This document shows positions 46,023 through 55,069 of a DNA stretch of 64,000 bases, piece by piece (position 1 is the first letter of the stretch; every line of letters begins with the position of its first letter). A program made the position numbers and the translations under genes. The notes under the pieces are model-generated. The model was not told the origin of the DNA. It saw only the letters and a list, made by a program, of their open reading frames with translations, and ran no database searches. The stretch spans positions 1,156,501-1,220,500 of the forward strand of contig NC_004722.1 of the NCBI RefSeq assembly GCF_000007825.1. The letters run 5' to 3'. This stretch comes from Bacillus cereus ATCC 14579 (GTDB lineage: Bacteria; Bacillota; Bacilli; Bacillales; Bacillaceae_G).

Positions 46023-46754
46023 TTATTTCATTGATAGAATATGAGAGAAGGCTTTCGGTAAATCGGTCTGCCAATATTTCCAAGTATGATTGCCTTCAAA
46101 TTCCTCGTAATGCGTGATGAAGTTTCTATCTGTAAGAAGCGTATTTAACTCACGGTTCGGCCCTACGAAATCAGATACTTGTCCATCAGTACGCTTTACA
46201 GCCGTTTCTTCTGTACCGATGACGTGATACAGTTCTAACGCCTGTGGATCTTTGAATTCTTTTGCTAAGTTCATCACTGTCTCATCCACAAATGGTGATT
46301 GCATAACGACTTTACCGAATGTATGCGGATACATAAGTGCAGTCATAAAGGAAACTGTTCCGCCAAGAGAATCACCAATTAAAACACGACCTTTTCCCAT
46401 TTGATACGTTGGATAATTTTCATCAATATATGGTGCAAGTTCATGAGCAAGGAAACGAATATATGCAGCATTTTTCACTTCATTTGGGAAATATTTTTCT
46501 TTACGATCATGTACATTTTTATATGGAATACCGACAATAATTGTACGGTCAATTTCTTCGGTTTCACGAAGGCGCTCAATTACACGGTGCGCTTTACCGA
46601 GCTGAAAATAATCTCTACCATCTTGTGCAATTACAACTGTATGTTTGTGCAGTGGTGTGTAATTTACTGGTAAATAAACGAGAAGTGTAACATCATCTTG
46701 AAGTGATGCGCTATAAAATGAAATTTCTTCAATTCTCCCTATTGTTTGACTCAT
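46023..46754 (-). CDS. yjcH: Esterase D-like alpha/beta hydrolase (YjcH)
   Basis: 243 residues from ATG 46754 behind AGGGGGATC; the frame is open to 46988 but that part has no similarity and overlaps the opposite gene. Nucleophile elbow G-D128-S129-L-G-G, and C-terminal catalytic His in G-N-H-T-W. Enterochelin-esterase/esterase D fold; substrate unknown. Confidence 0.9.
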   Translation of the reverse strand: MSQTIGRIEEISFYSASLQDDVTLLVYLPVNYTPLHKHTVVIAQDGRDYFQLGKAHRVIERLRETEEIDRTIIVGIPYKNVHDRKEKYFPNEVKNAAYIRFLAHELAPYIDENYPTYQMGKGRVLIGDSLGGTVSFMTALMYPHTFGKVVMQSPFVDETVMNLAKEFKDPQALELYHVIGTEETAVKRTDGQVSDFVGPNRELNTLLTDRNFITHYEEFEGNHTWKYWQTDLPKAFSHILSMK

Positions 46755-46957
46755 GTAGATCCCCCTAAATAAAAATTTACTGTAACGATTGTAAGAGCGA
46801 CGCTTGTAGTGAAAAGGAAAGAAATATTCACTAATTGGTGCCTTAATTTCTATTTTACCATAATGGTACGAAGAATCTAAAAAATTAGTATTTAAGTTAC
46901 GAAAGAAAACGGATATAATGAAGTGGGATTTTTGACAGGTGAGAGGGGAGACAGGAT

Positions 46958-47869
46958 TTGAAACAAGAAAAATCAATCGCACTACCATTGGCTATTTCTA
47001 TAATTGCCATTTCCTTTGCAGCAGTTTTTGTAAAGATGTCCTCAGCACCATCTTCAATATTAAGTATGTACCGCTTATGGATTATCGTACTTATTATGCT
47101 GCCTATCGTATGGAAAAAAAGAGAGGAATTTAATAGGATTCAAATGAAAGATTGGGGCTTTTTAATTGGATCTGGTTTCTTTTTAGCACTTCATTTTCTT
47201 TTATGGTTTGAATCTTTAAAGCATACAACAGTTGCTAGTTCAACAATTATTTTGGCGCTTCAACCAATCGTATCTTTAGTTGGAGGTTTTTTTCTATTTA
47301 AAGAAAGAACAACATATTCAGCCATTGCAACGATGGGAATCGCTATTTTAGGAGTAATGTGCATTGGTTGGGGAGATTTAGGTTTAAGTAAGCAAGCAAT
47401 TTATGGTGACATATTATCCTTTCTAAGTGTAATAGCAGTTGTCGGTTATTTATTTATCGGGCAAACGACAGTGAAGAAAGTATCGCACTGGATTTATAGC
47501 TTTACAGTCTTTGCGTTCGCAGGTCTTTTTATGGGGATTTATAATGTCATATTACAAGTTCCCTTTACAGGTTATACGAGGTGGGATTGGACTGTTTTTC
47601 TTTTACTTGCAATTGTGCCAACAGTGTCACATGTAATTAATACCTGGCTATTAAATTATGTAAATGCAACGCCAATTTCAATGAGTATTTTAGGAGAACC
47701 TGTTGGAGCATCTATACTTGCGTTCTGCTTACTTGGAGAAAAATTAAATGCAATGCAAATTATCGGTAGCATGCTCGTATTGTTTGGTGTATCTGTTTTC
47801 TTACTGCAGCAACAAAAGCGAACAGCAAAAAATGTCGTAAACGAGCCGGTGTATACACAGGAATTATAG
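46958..47869 (+). CDS. EamA/DMT family transporter
   Basis: 303 residues with ten predicted helices in two EamA repeats; exports an amino acid or metabolite, probably. The second repeat carries I-L-G-E-P-V-G-A. TTG start with GAGGGGAGA upstream. Divergent from yjcH. Confidence 0.88.
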   Translation: MKQEKSIALPLAISIIAISFAAVFVKMSSAPSSILSMYRLWIIVLIMLPIVWKKREEFNRIQMKDWGFLIGSGFFLALHFLLWFESLKHTTVASSTIILALQPIVSLVGGFFLFKERTTYSAIATMGIAILGVMCIGWGDLGLSKQAIYGDILSFLSVIAVVGYLFIGQTTVKKVSHWIYSFTVFAFAGLFMGIYNVILQVPFTGYTRWDWTVFLLLAIVPTVSHVINTWLLNYVNATPISMSILGEPVGASILAFCLLGEKLNAMQIIGSMLVLFGVSVFLLQQQKRTAKNVVNEPVYTQEL

Positions 47870-47945
47870 TGTTAGGGGAGAAAAGAGAAGTTGTGATACT
47901 TCTCTTTTTGTTTTATAGAAATACGGGTGTAGAAGGGGGAGGAAA

Positions 47946-48342
47946 ATGGAATTTCCATCAAAAAAAGATGTATGGTTACATCCAATTTTTTTTTATTGTT
48001 GTAGGCGCCTGTTTTGCTCCTATATTTGCAGGGAGAGAATATTTTCTTTTGCTTTTTACAATTCCATTAGCAATGTTGTTTAGTTGGAGTTGATTTTTGG
48101 CAAAATATATTGCCGAGAAAGAAACAATTACGATTAGATCGGGTCTCGTTACAAAACGTATATTTATACGAGATATAAAACAAATTTCAAATACGAAAAA
48201 TCCAATAGCAGCTCATGCATTATCATTTGACCGACTTGAAATTGTTTACGATACACATAAAACAGAAATTATTTCTCCAAGAAATAAAGAACAATTTATT
48301 AACCTTGTAAAAAGTAAAAACTCAAATATTGAAATCAAGTAA
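47946..48342 (+). pseudogene. Bacterial PH-domain membrane protein, disrupted
   Basis: Starts M-E-F-P-S-K-K-D-V-W-L at 47946 behind GGGGGAGG. The run of nine T at 47986-47994 shifts the frame; eight would keep it. In the restored frame the hydrophobic part runs to L-F-S-W-S and meets TGA at about 48091, where related proteins have Trp (W-x-W-F), then continues F-L-A-K-Y-I-A-E-K-E and a PH-domain C-terminal half to 48342. Two independent lesions suggest a true pseudogene. Related intact proteins have two N-terminal helices then a YdbS/PH-like domain. Confidence 0.75.
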
Positions 48343-48376
48343 AAGAGTGGCTATGAAGCCACTCTTTTACTTTGGA
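48339..48376. terminator. Bidirectional terminator
   Basis: Arms AAAAGAGTGGCT and AGCCACTCTTTT, where the PH pseudogene and the Big_2 gene converge. Confidence 0.85.
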
Positions 48377-48765
48377 TTTGTCATATAAGGTTGTACATGA
48401 ATGACACATAGGTCACGAAATTTGCCTTCAGCAGTTGTGACAATTACGACTGCTTTACCTGCACTTTTTCCAGTAATCGTTACGGTGTCACCTTTTGGAT
48501 ATATGGTGATGATATCAGAATTCATGTTTGACCAAATAAGTTCTTTATTCGTTGCTTGTATTGGCAAAATGGAAGCTGATAACACAATGTTTTGTCCTGT
48601 TTTTATTTTTAATTTATGTTTTTCCATATGAACACCGATGACTGAAATAACAGAAGGAGCAATTGAAATTTTAGGCGGATTAGGTTGCATGTTTAAACAA
48701 GACGCAGAAGTATTTGTGATAGGTGAAAATTTTCGTGTTTGTTGTTGCTGGAAAGCTGCTAACAT
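48367..48765 (-). CDS. Big_2 (bacterial Ig-like) domain protein
   Basis: 132 residues. No signal peptide: it starts M-L-A-A-F-Q-Q-Q-Q-T. One Ig-like domain (about 45-125) with the typical A-T-N-K-E-L-I-W-S and V-T-I-T-G-K-S-A-G-K-A pattern. AGGGGAC precedes the ATG. Big_2 domains are usually surface-exposed, so the lack of a secretion signal suggests a spore-surface protein packaged in the mother cell, but that is inference. Confidence 0.75.
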   Translation of the reverse strand: MLAAFQQQQTRKFSPITNTSASCLNMQPNPPKISIAPSVISVIGVHMEKHKLKIKTGQNIVLSASILPIQATNKELIWSNMNSDIITIYPKGDTVTITGKSAGKAVVIVTTAEGKFRDLCVIHVQPYMTNPK

Positions 48766-48821
48766 GTTGGAGTCCCCTTTCTGTATAAGTGCTGATACTC
48801 ATACTATAAAGGAGTAGTGTT

Positions 48822-48884
48822 ATGTTAAATTTAACGAAACATAAAGAATTTGTTAAATTTGATAAGAAGATTGTCGAACTGTAA
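48822..48884 (+). CDS. Candidate 20-residue peptide
   Basis: Reads M-L-N-L-T-K-H-K-E-F-V-K-F-D-K-K-I-V-E-L with AAAGGAG 6-7 bases upstream of the ATG and a terminator immediately after. Just upstream, CATACTATA (48800-48808) fits the sigma-K -10 pattern CATAnnnTA. Short, so could be chance. Confidence 0.3.
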   Translation: MLNLTKHKEFVKFDKKIVEL

Positions 48885-48920
48885 AAAATCTCTGCTGTTA
48901 CGATAACAGCAGAGATTTTT
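48885..48920. terminator. Bidirectional terminator downstream of putP
   Basis: Arms AAAATCTCTGCTGTTA and TAACAGCAGAGATTTT with a 3-base loop and T runs both ways. Confidence 0.88.
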
Positions 48921-50399
48921 TTATAAATTATGACGATGTTGTTTTTCGAAATCCTCAAATTGCTCTTCAACTTCTTTTGAAGGTTGTGTTAGTAAACTAA
49001 CAATTACGATGGCTAGTAAACTAATAGCGAAACCTGGAATCATTTCATATAAGAAATCTCTTAAGAATTTGAATTGAGTCCAGATAATAACAGTAGCGGC
49101 ACCAGAAATCATACCAGCAAGCGCGCCCCATTTCGTCATACGCTTCCAATATAAGCTTAATAAAATAGCAGGTCCCAATGAAGAACCAAAACCAGCCCCA
49201 GCGTATCCAACAAGAGCTAAAATCGTATCATTTTGTTTAAACGCTAAAGCGCACCCAACTAATGCAATACCAAGTACAGCCATACGACCGACAAATACAA
49301 GTTCTTTATCAGATGCAGAACGTTTGAAGAATGTACGATATAAGTCTTCCGTTACGGCACTAGAAGTAACGAGTAACTGAGATGAGATTGTACTCATAAT
49401 CGCTGCTAAAATTGCGGCTAATAAAAATCCAGTAATAAGTGGGTGGAATAAAATTTTCCCAAGTTCAAGGAAAATTGTTTCTGGGTTAGATAATGTTAAC
49501 TCTTGTTGTGAATAGTAAGCAATACCAATAAGACCAGTAAACATAGCTCCGACAACAGAGAAAATCATCCAGCTCATACCAATTCTTCGTGCGCTTTTAA
49601 GTTCTTTTACAGAAGCGATTGCCATAAAGCGTACGATAATATGAGGTTGTCCGACATAACCAAGGCCCCATGCGAATAGAGAAATCATTCCTAAAGTAGA
49701 GGCACCTTTAAAAATATCTAGACGTGTTGGATCTACAGATCGAATTGTATCAAATGCAGGTCCAAGTCCGTTCGAATTCATAATTGTTACGATAGGAACA
49801 AGAATAAGAGCAACTACCATAATGATTCCTTGCACGAAGTCTGTCCAACTTACTGCTAAGAAACCACCAAATAATGTGTAAGCTACAACAACGCCTGCTA
49901 CAATGAATAATCCAACATGATAGTTCATGCCAAATGAATTTTCAAATAATACAGCGCCTGAAACTAATCCTGAAGCTACATAGAAAGTAAAGAAAATCAT
50001 AATAACAAGTCCAGATACTAAACGTAGCATATGAGATTTGTCGTGGAAACGGTGTTCCAAAAATTCTGGGATAGTAATAGAGTTATTTGCAATTTCTGAG
50101 TAGGTACGTAAGCGAGGAGCGACATAAAGCCAGTTTGCGTATGCGCCTAGTGTTAGGCCGATCGCAATCCAACTACTACTTAATCCAACGCTAAACATTG
50201 CACCGGGTAATCCCATTAAAAGCCAACCACTCATATCGGATGCTCCAGCACTTAATGCTGTTACTGCGGGGCCTAGTGTACGCCCGCCAAGCATATAATC
50301 TGTTAAGTTGGACGTTCGTTTGTAGGCGAAATAGCCAATTACTAACATCCCGAGCATGTAGATAGAGATCGAAGTTAAAGTTAACATCTGCGTACTCAT
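48921..50399 (-). CDS. putP: Sodium/proline symporter
   Basis: 492 residues, solute:sodium symporter family, about 13 helices. S-A-G-A-S-D-M-S-G-W near residue 50 and the G-F-G-S-S-L-G-P segment are PutP/OpuE hallmarks. Proline uptake for nutrition or osmoprotection. GGAAGGGGAA precedes the ATG. Confidence 0.93.
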   Translation of the reverse strand: MSTQMLTLTSISIYMLGMLVIGYFAYKRTSNLTDYMLGGRTLGPAVTALSAGASDMSGWLLMGLPGAMFSVGLSSSWIAIGLTLGAYANWLYVAPRLRTYSEIANNSITIPEFLEHRFHDKSHMLRLVSGLVIMIFFTFYVASGLVSGAVLFENSFGMNYHVGLFIVAGVVVAYTLFGGFLAVSWTDFVQGIIMVVALILVPIVTIMNSNGLGPAFDTIRSVDPTRLDIFKGASTLGMISLFAWGLGYVGQPHIIVRFMAIASVKELKSARRIGMSWMIFSVVGAMFTGLIGIAYYSQQELTLSNPETIFLELGKILFHPLITGFLLAAILAAIMSTISSQLLVTSSAVTEDLYRTFFKRSASDKELVFVGRMAVLGIALVGCALAFKQNDTILALVGYAGAGFGSSLGPAILLSLYWKRMTKWGALAGMISGAATVIIWTQFKFLRDFLYEMIPGFAISLLAIVIVSLLTQPSKEVEEQFEDFEKQHRHNL

Positions 50400-50656
50400 G
50401 TAGTTCCCCTTCCTTTTGTCATGTCTTTTGATGCGTTATGCATATTTATAATCTATCATGATTATTCTGAAAAATCCATATAGAAATATGAATTTTCAGA
50501 AATGTAAGCGTTTTTTGACGTCATTTTAATTTTTTAATATATAATATTCATACAAAAAACCTTATTTTTAATAGAGTATTTATTATATTTACATAAAAAG
50601 AGGTTGTTTTGTCAATATAATATTGAAAGGAAAGAAAAATAAAATTTTTGAAAAAG
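50400..50656. other. AT-rich intergenic region putP-trp
   Basis: No gene seen. It contains the putP promoter region on the minus strand and leads into the trp promoter. Confidence 0.5.
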
Positions 50657-50658
50657 TA

Positions 50659-50688
50659 TTGACTTGTGAAAAAAGTTAGGTCTATAAT
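50659..50688 (+). promoter_or_regulatory. trp operon promoter
   Basis: TTGACT (50659-50664), an 18-base spacer, TATAAT (50683-50688). Confidence 0.75.
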
Positions 50689-50694
50689 GAGTGC

Positions 50695-50967
50695 AACTTA
50701 AAAAAATGCAAGCGTTGATGAAGAAGAGTACACATGATGAACATGTCAGAGAGCTGATGGTTGGTGCGAATCAGTATGGAATTGATGTGGAATGGGCTTC
50801 GGAGCTTCCAAACCGAAACGAAAGAAGTAGGCTTTGGCGACATGATCTCATCGATACAAGAGACACGTATTGTTTTTGATACGGTAAAGTGCGTTACATT
50901 TGTAACGAATTAAGGTGGCACCACGGGAGTACCCGTCCTTTCTATAGGATGAGTACTCCCTTTTTGT
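50695..50967 (+). promoter_or_regulatory. Trp T-box 1 of tandem pair
   Basis: Stem I with AGAGAGC and GGTTGGTGCGAA, specifier GAA-TGG-G (TGG at 50793-50795), T-box core AAGGTGGCACCACG (50912-50925), then a terminator with arms GGGAGTAC (50925-50932) and GTACTCCC (50953-50960) plus T5. Complete and apparently functional. A 62-codon open frame overlapping it is not a gene. Confidence 0.92.
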
Positions 50968-50999
50968 GTATAAAAAATTAAATAAGTGAAATCGTTTAA

Positions 51000-51257
51000 G
51001 TAAGAAGAGTACGTATATTGGAGACGTTACAGAGAGCCGGGAATAGGTGGGAGCCCGGTACGTGCCATATACGGAATGGGCTTACGAGAGGTATGCTGAA
51101 CAATTATTTTCAGTAGGCAACCCGGGTTCCGCCGTTACAAGGATAAGGTATAAATTTTGTACCTGAACAAAGCGGGATGCTTTTGCATCCAACACGAGGT
51201 GGTACCGCGGTATATTTATCGTCCTCTACATATTTTCGATATGTAGAGGATTTTTTT
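51000..51257 (+). promoter_or_regulatory. Trp T-box 2 of tandem pair
   Basis: Stem I with AGAGAGCCGGG and GGTGGGAGCCCGG, specifier GAA-TGG-G (TGG at 51077-51079), T-box core GAGGTGGTACCGCGG (51196-51210), terminator arms TCCTCTACATAT (51222-51233) and ATATGTAGAGGA (51239-51250) plus T7. Lies 25 bases before trpE. In series with T-box 1 it makes readthrough depend on two tRNA-Trp binding events. Confidence 0.94.
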
Positions 51258-51281
51258 ATTTTTCAGGGCGAGGTGAAGGAC

Positions 51282-52700
51282 ATGATGACGAAAGAAGAAT
51301 TTATAAAACAAAAAAGAGAGAGAAAGACATTTTTAGTAATCACTGAAGAAGAAGGAGATAGCATTACGCCAATTTCTTTATATAGACGTATGAAAGGGAA
51401 GCAGAAATTCTTATTAGAAAGTTCACAGCTTCATCAAGATAAAGGGCGTTATTCTTACTTGGGATGTAATCCTTATGGAGAAGTGAAAAGCGTTGGTACG
51501 GAAGTGGAACGAACAATTTACGGCCGGGCAGAAAAGTTACAAGGTAATGTACTGCAAGTGTTAGAAGAAGTAATCGCACCATCACAAGTAGACAGTCCAT
51601 TTCCATTTTGCGGAGGAGCAGTTGGTTATATTGGATATGATGTCATTCGGCAGTATGAAAACATTGGAGCGGATTTACACGACCCATTAAATATTCCGGA
51701 AGTACACCTTTTACTATATCGTGAGTTTATCGTTTACGATCATTTACGCCAAAAGTTGTCGTTTGTATATGTATGCAGGCAAGATGATTCAGCAGATTAT
51801 GAAGAAGTATACGAAAGGCTACGAGTATACAAAGAGGAAGTGCTACAAGGAGAAGAAGCTGAAGTAAATACAATACAATCCCCATTATCATTTACTTCTT
51901 CTATAACGGAAAAAGAGTTTTGTGAGATGGTAGAAATGGCGAAAGAATATATAAGAGCGGGAGACATATTCCAAGTTGTACTGTCACAGCGTTTACAAAG
52001 TGAATGTATTGGTGATCCATTCGCGTTATATCGAAAACTTCGAATTGCAAATCCATCACCATATATGTTCTATATCGATTTTCAAGATTATGTTGTACTC
52101 GGTTCTTCGCCGGAAAGTTTACTATCAGTAAGGGAGGATAAAGTGATGACGAATCCAATTGCTGGTACAAGGCCGAGGGGGAAAACGAAGAGGGAAGATG
52201 AGGAAATCGCAAAAGAACTGTTAGGCAATGAGAAAGAGCGAGCAGAGCATATGATGCTTGTAGATCTTGGGCGAAACGATATTGGTAGAGTGAGTGAAAT
52301 CGGCTCGGTTACGATAGATAAATATATGAAAGTAGAAAAATATTCTCACGTTATGCACATTGTATCCGAAGTTTACGGAACATTGCAAAAACAAATGGGC
52401 GGATTTGATGCGTTAGCGTATTGCTTACCAGCAGGGACGGTTTCTGGAGCTCCGAAAATTAGAGCGATGGAAATTATAAATGAACTAGAGAATGAAAAAA
52501 GAAATGTATACGCTGGTGCAGTTGGATACGTTAGTTTTTCAGGAAATCTTGATATGGCGCTCGCCATTCGAACGATGGTCGTAAAGGATGAAAAAGCATA
52601 CGTTCAGGCAGGAGCAGGAGTCGTTTACGATTCAGATCCAGTAGCTGAATATGAAGAAACATTAAATAAAGCGAGAGCGCTTTTGGAGGTAATGAAATGA
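51282..52700 (+). CDS. trpE: Anthranilate synthase component I
   Basis: Chorismate + ammonia/glutamine to anthranilate. 472 residues with the chorismate-binding C-terminal half: G-S-S-P-E, G-T-R-P-R-G, D-L-G-R-N-D, P-A-G-T-V-S-G-A-P. The ATG at 51282 or 51285 uses GAGGTG. Overlaps trpG by ATGA. Confidence 0.97.
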   Translation: MMTKEEFIKQKRERKTFLVITEEEGDSITPISLYRRMKGKQKFLLESSQLHQDKGRYSYLGCNPYGEVKSVGTEVERTIYGRAEKLQGNVLQVLEEVIAPSQVDSPFPFCGGAVGYIGYDVIRQYENIGADLHDPLNIPEVHLLLYREFIVYDHLRQKLSFVYVCRQDDSADYEEVYERLRVYKEEVLQGEEAEVNTIQSPLSFTSSITEKEFCEMVEMAKEYIRAGDIFQVVLSQRLQSECIGDPFALYRKLRIANPSPYMFYIDFQDYVVLGSSPESLLSVREDKVMTNPIAGTRPRGKTKREDEEIAKELLGNEKERAEHMMLVDLGRNDIGRVSEIGSVTIDKYMKVEKYSHVMHIVSEVYGTLQKQMGGFDALAYCLPAGTVSGAPKIRAMEIINELENEKRNVYAGAVGYVSFSGNLDMALAIRTMVVKDEKAYVQAGAGVVYDSDPVAEYEETLNKARALLEVMK

Positions 52701-53284
52701 TTGTACTTATCGATAATTACGATTCGTTCACATATAACTTGTATCAACTGTTAGGCGAACATGAAGAAGAAATTGTAGTTGTAAGAAATGATGAAATAAT
52801 GATAGAACAGTTAGAAGAGATGAATCCAACAGGAATTGTGCTTTCACCAGGACCAGGAAAACCAGAGGATGCTGGTATTTGTATCGAAGTGATTCGTCAT
52901 TTTTATAAGAACGTTCCCATATTAGGTATTTGCCTTGGTCATCAGGCGATTATATCAGCATTTGGAGGAGACATTGTTAGAGCAGAACGTATTAAACATG
53001 GAAAAACATCACGCGTGAAACATAATGGAACGTCAATTTTTTCATACGTTACACAGCCTTTAACAGCGATGCGCTCCCATTCCCTTGTCGCAGCGCAAAC
53101 GAGCTTGCCAGAGTGTTTTCTCATATTAGCGACAGCGATGGACGATGGAGAAATTATGGCAGTTCGTCACAATTATTATCCGCTATTCGGATTACAGTTT
53201 CATCCGGAATCAATCGCGCCAGAAGAAGGCGGAAAGTTAATACGTGCCTTTTTAACAGAAGTGAAGGAGGAGGAAAGAGTATGA
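52697..53284 (+). CDS. trpG: Anthranilate synthase component II (glutamine amidotransferase)
   Basis: Class I amidotransferase feeding ammonia to TrpE. 195 residues; catalytic Cys79 (G-I-C-L-G-H-Q), His169 and Glu171 (F-H-P-E-S). It lies within the trp operon, unlike B. subtilis where the folate-cluster pabA serves both. Overlaps both neighbours by four bases. Confidence 0.96.
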   Translation: MIVLIDNYDSFTYNLYQLLGEHEEEIVVVRNDEIMIEQLEEMNPTGIVLSPGPGKPEDAGICIEVIRHFYKNVPILGICLGHQAIISAFGGDIVRAERIKHGKTSRVKHNGTSIFSYVTQPLTAMRSHSLVAAQTSLPECFLILATAMDDGEIMAVRHNYYPLFGLQFHPESIAPEEGGKLIRAFLTEVKEEERV

Positions 53285-54306
53285 ATAGCTATCTTCGTAA
53301 ATTAGTGGAGGGGAAACATTTAACAGAAGAGGAAATGTATAGAGCAGGGCTTCTTTTATTAAATGAAAACATATTGGAAAGTGAAATTGCAGCTTTTTTA
53401 GTCTTACTGAAAGCGAAAGGTGAAACTGCAGAAGAAATATACGGCCTTGTTCGAGCTCTTCGCGAAAAGGCACTACCATTTTCGAACCATATACAAGGAG
53501 CGATGGACAATTGTGGAACGGGTGGTGACGGTGCTCAAACGTTTAATATTAGTACAACATCGGCATTTGTACTGGCAGGAGCTGGCGTAAAGGTTGCAAA
53601 ACATGGTAATCGTGCTGTTTCTAGTAAAACAGGAAGTGCGGACTTATTAGAAGAATTAGGTGTAAATATTAGCAGTACGCCAAGCGAAATTGATTATTTA
53701 CTAGAGCATGTGGGCATTGCATTTTTATTTGCACCAGCGATGCATCCAGCACTAACGCGCATTATGAAAATAAGAAAAGAGTTAAACGTGCCGACGATCT
53801 TTAATTTAATTGGTCCTTTAACAAATCCGGTAAATTTAGAAACACAATTTGTCGGCATTTATAAACGAGATATGTTACTACCAGTTGCGCAAGTATTACA
53901 GAAGCTGGGAAGAAAACAAGCGCTTGTCGTAAACGGAAGTGGATTTTTAGATGAAGCATCATTACAAGGAGAGAATCATGTTGTCATTTTAAAAGATAAT
54001 GAAATAGTAGAAATGAGTATTGATCCAGAAAAGTATGGTTTTTCAAGAGTGAAAAATGAAGAGATTAGAGGAGGGAATTCAAAAGAAAATGCAAAGATTA
54101 CGCTTGAAGTATTGAGCGGAGAAAAGAGTGTTTATCGCGATACCGTTTTATTAAATGCAGGTCTAGCTCTTTTCGCAAATGGAAAAACGGAAACGATTGA
54201 AGAAGGAATTAAACTCGCGGCACATAGCATTGACTCTGGAAAAGCATTAGCCAAATTAAACTTATTAATTGTAGCAAGCAACGAAAAATTAGAAAGGGTG
54301 AACTAA
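53281..54306 (+). CDS. trpD: Anthranilate phosphoribosyltransferase
   Basis: Joins anthranilate and PRPP. 341 residues; PRPP loop G79-T-G-G-D83 and N-I-S-T-T. Start ATG 53281 overlaps trpG; the frame is open upstream to 53113, but that is inside trpG. GGAGGAGG precedes it. Confidence 0.97.
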   Translation: MNSYLRKLVEGKHLTEEEMYRAGLLLLNENILESEIAAFLVLLKAKGETAEEIYGLVRALREKALPFSNHIQGAMDNCGTGGDGAQTFNISTTSAFVLAGAGVKVAKHGNRAVSSKTGSADLLEELGVNISSTPSEIDYLLEHVGIAFLFAPAMHPALTRIMKIRKELNVPTIFNLIGPLTNPVNLETQFVGIYKRDMLLPVAQVLQKLGRKQALVVNGSGFLDEASLQGENHVVILKDNEIVEMSIDPEKYGFSRVKNEEIRGGNSKENAKITLEVLSGEKSVYRDTVLLNAGLALFANGKTETIEEGIKLAAHSIDSGKALAKLNLLIVASNEKLERVN

Positions 54307-54307
54307 A

Positions 54308-55069
54308 GTGGGGACGATTTTAGATAAAATTGTAGAACAGAAGAAAAAGGAAGTTGCGGAGTTATATGAAATATATACACCAGTAAAAACAAAAAGAAAG
54401 ACACAGTCACTTGTAGAAGCGTTACAGCAGTTTACTGTCATTGCAGAAGTAAAGCGAGCATCACCATCAAAAGGAGATATCAATTTACACGTTGACGTAC
54501 GAAAACAAGTGGGAACATATGAGAAATGTGGTGCAGGAGCAGTATCTGTTTTAACAGATGGTCAATTTTTTAAAGGATCGTTTCACGATTTACAAACAGC
54601 AAGAGAAGAAAGTAACATTCCGCTTTTATGTAAAGATTTCATAATTGATAAGATTCAAATCGATAGAGCGTATGAAGCGGGAGCAGATATTATTTTACTA
54701 ATTGTAGCAGCGTTAACGAAAGAGAAGTTAAAAGAGTTGTATAGCTACGTGTTAGAAAAAGGATTGGAAGCGATTGTTGAAGTTCATGATGAACAGGAAT
54801 TAGAAACTGCGATTGTATTAAATCCGCACGTTATTGGCATTAATAATCGTAATTTAAAAACGTTCGAAGTAGATTTAAGCCAAACTGAAAAGCTTGGAAA
54901 AAGATTGAATGAGGAGAAACTACTTTGGATTAGTGAGAGTGGCATTCATTCAAAAGAAGATATTATCCGTGTTAAAAGAGCTGGAGCCAAAGGTGTATTA
55001 GTTGGAGAGGCGCTTATGACATCATCTTCTATTAGTAGTTTTTTTGAAGATTGTAAGGTGAATATATGA
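54308..55069 (+). CDS. trpC: Indole-3-glycerol phosphate synthase
   Basis: TIM-barrel enzyme, 253 residues, V-I-A-E-V-K-R-A-S-P-S-K-G with catalytic lysine, and the I-G-I-N-N-R-N-L segment. GTG start one base after the trpD stop. Confidence 0.96.
   Translation: MGTILDKIVEQKKKEVAELYEIYTPVKTKRKTQSLVEALQQFTVIAEVKRASPSKGDINLHVDVRKQVGTYEKCGAGAVSVLTDGQFFKGSFHDLQTAREESNIPLLCKDFIIDKIQIDRAYEAGADIILLIVAALTKEKLKELYSYVLEKGLEAIVEVHDEQELETAIVLNPHVIGINNRNLKTFEVDLSQTEKLGKRLNEEKLLWISESGIHSKEDIIRVKRAGAKGVLVGEALMTSSSISSFFEDCKVNI

Noticed and set aside
50691..50879. 62-codon open frame upstream of trpE
   Set aside because: It lies wholly over the first Trp T-box; sequence constraint there is RNA structure, and it has no ribosome site.
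50695..51281. TRAP (MtrB) binding site in the trp leader
   Set aside because: No run of spaced GAG/TAG triplets; two T-boxes explain the leader fully.
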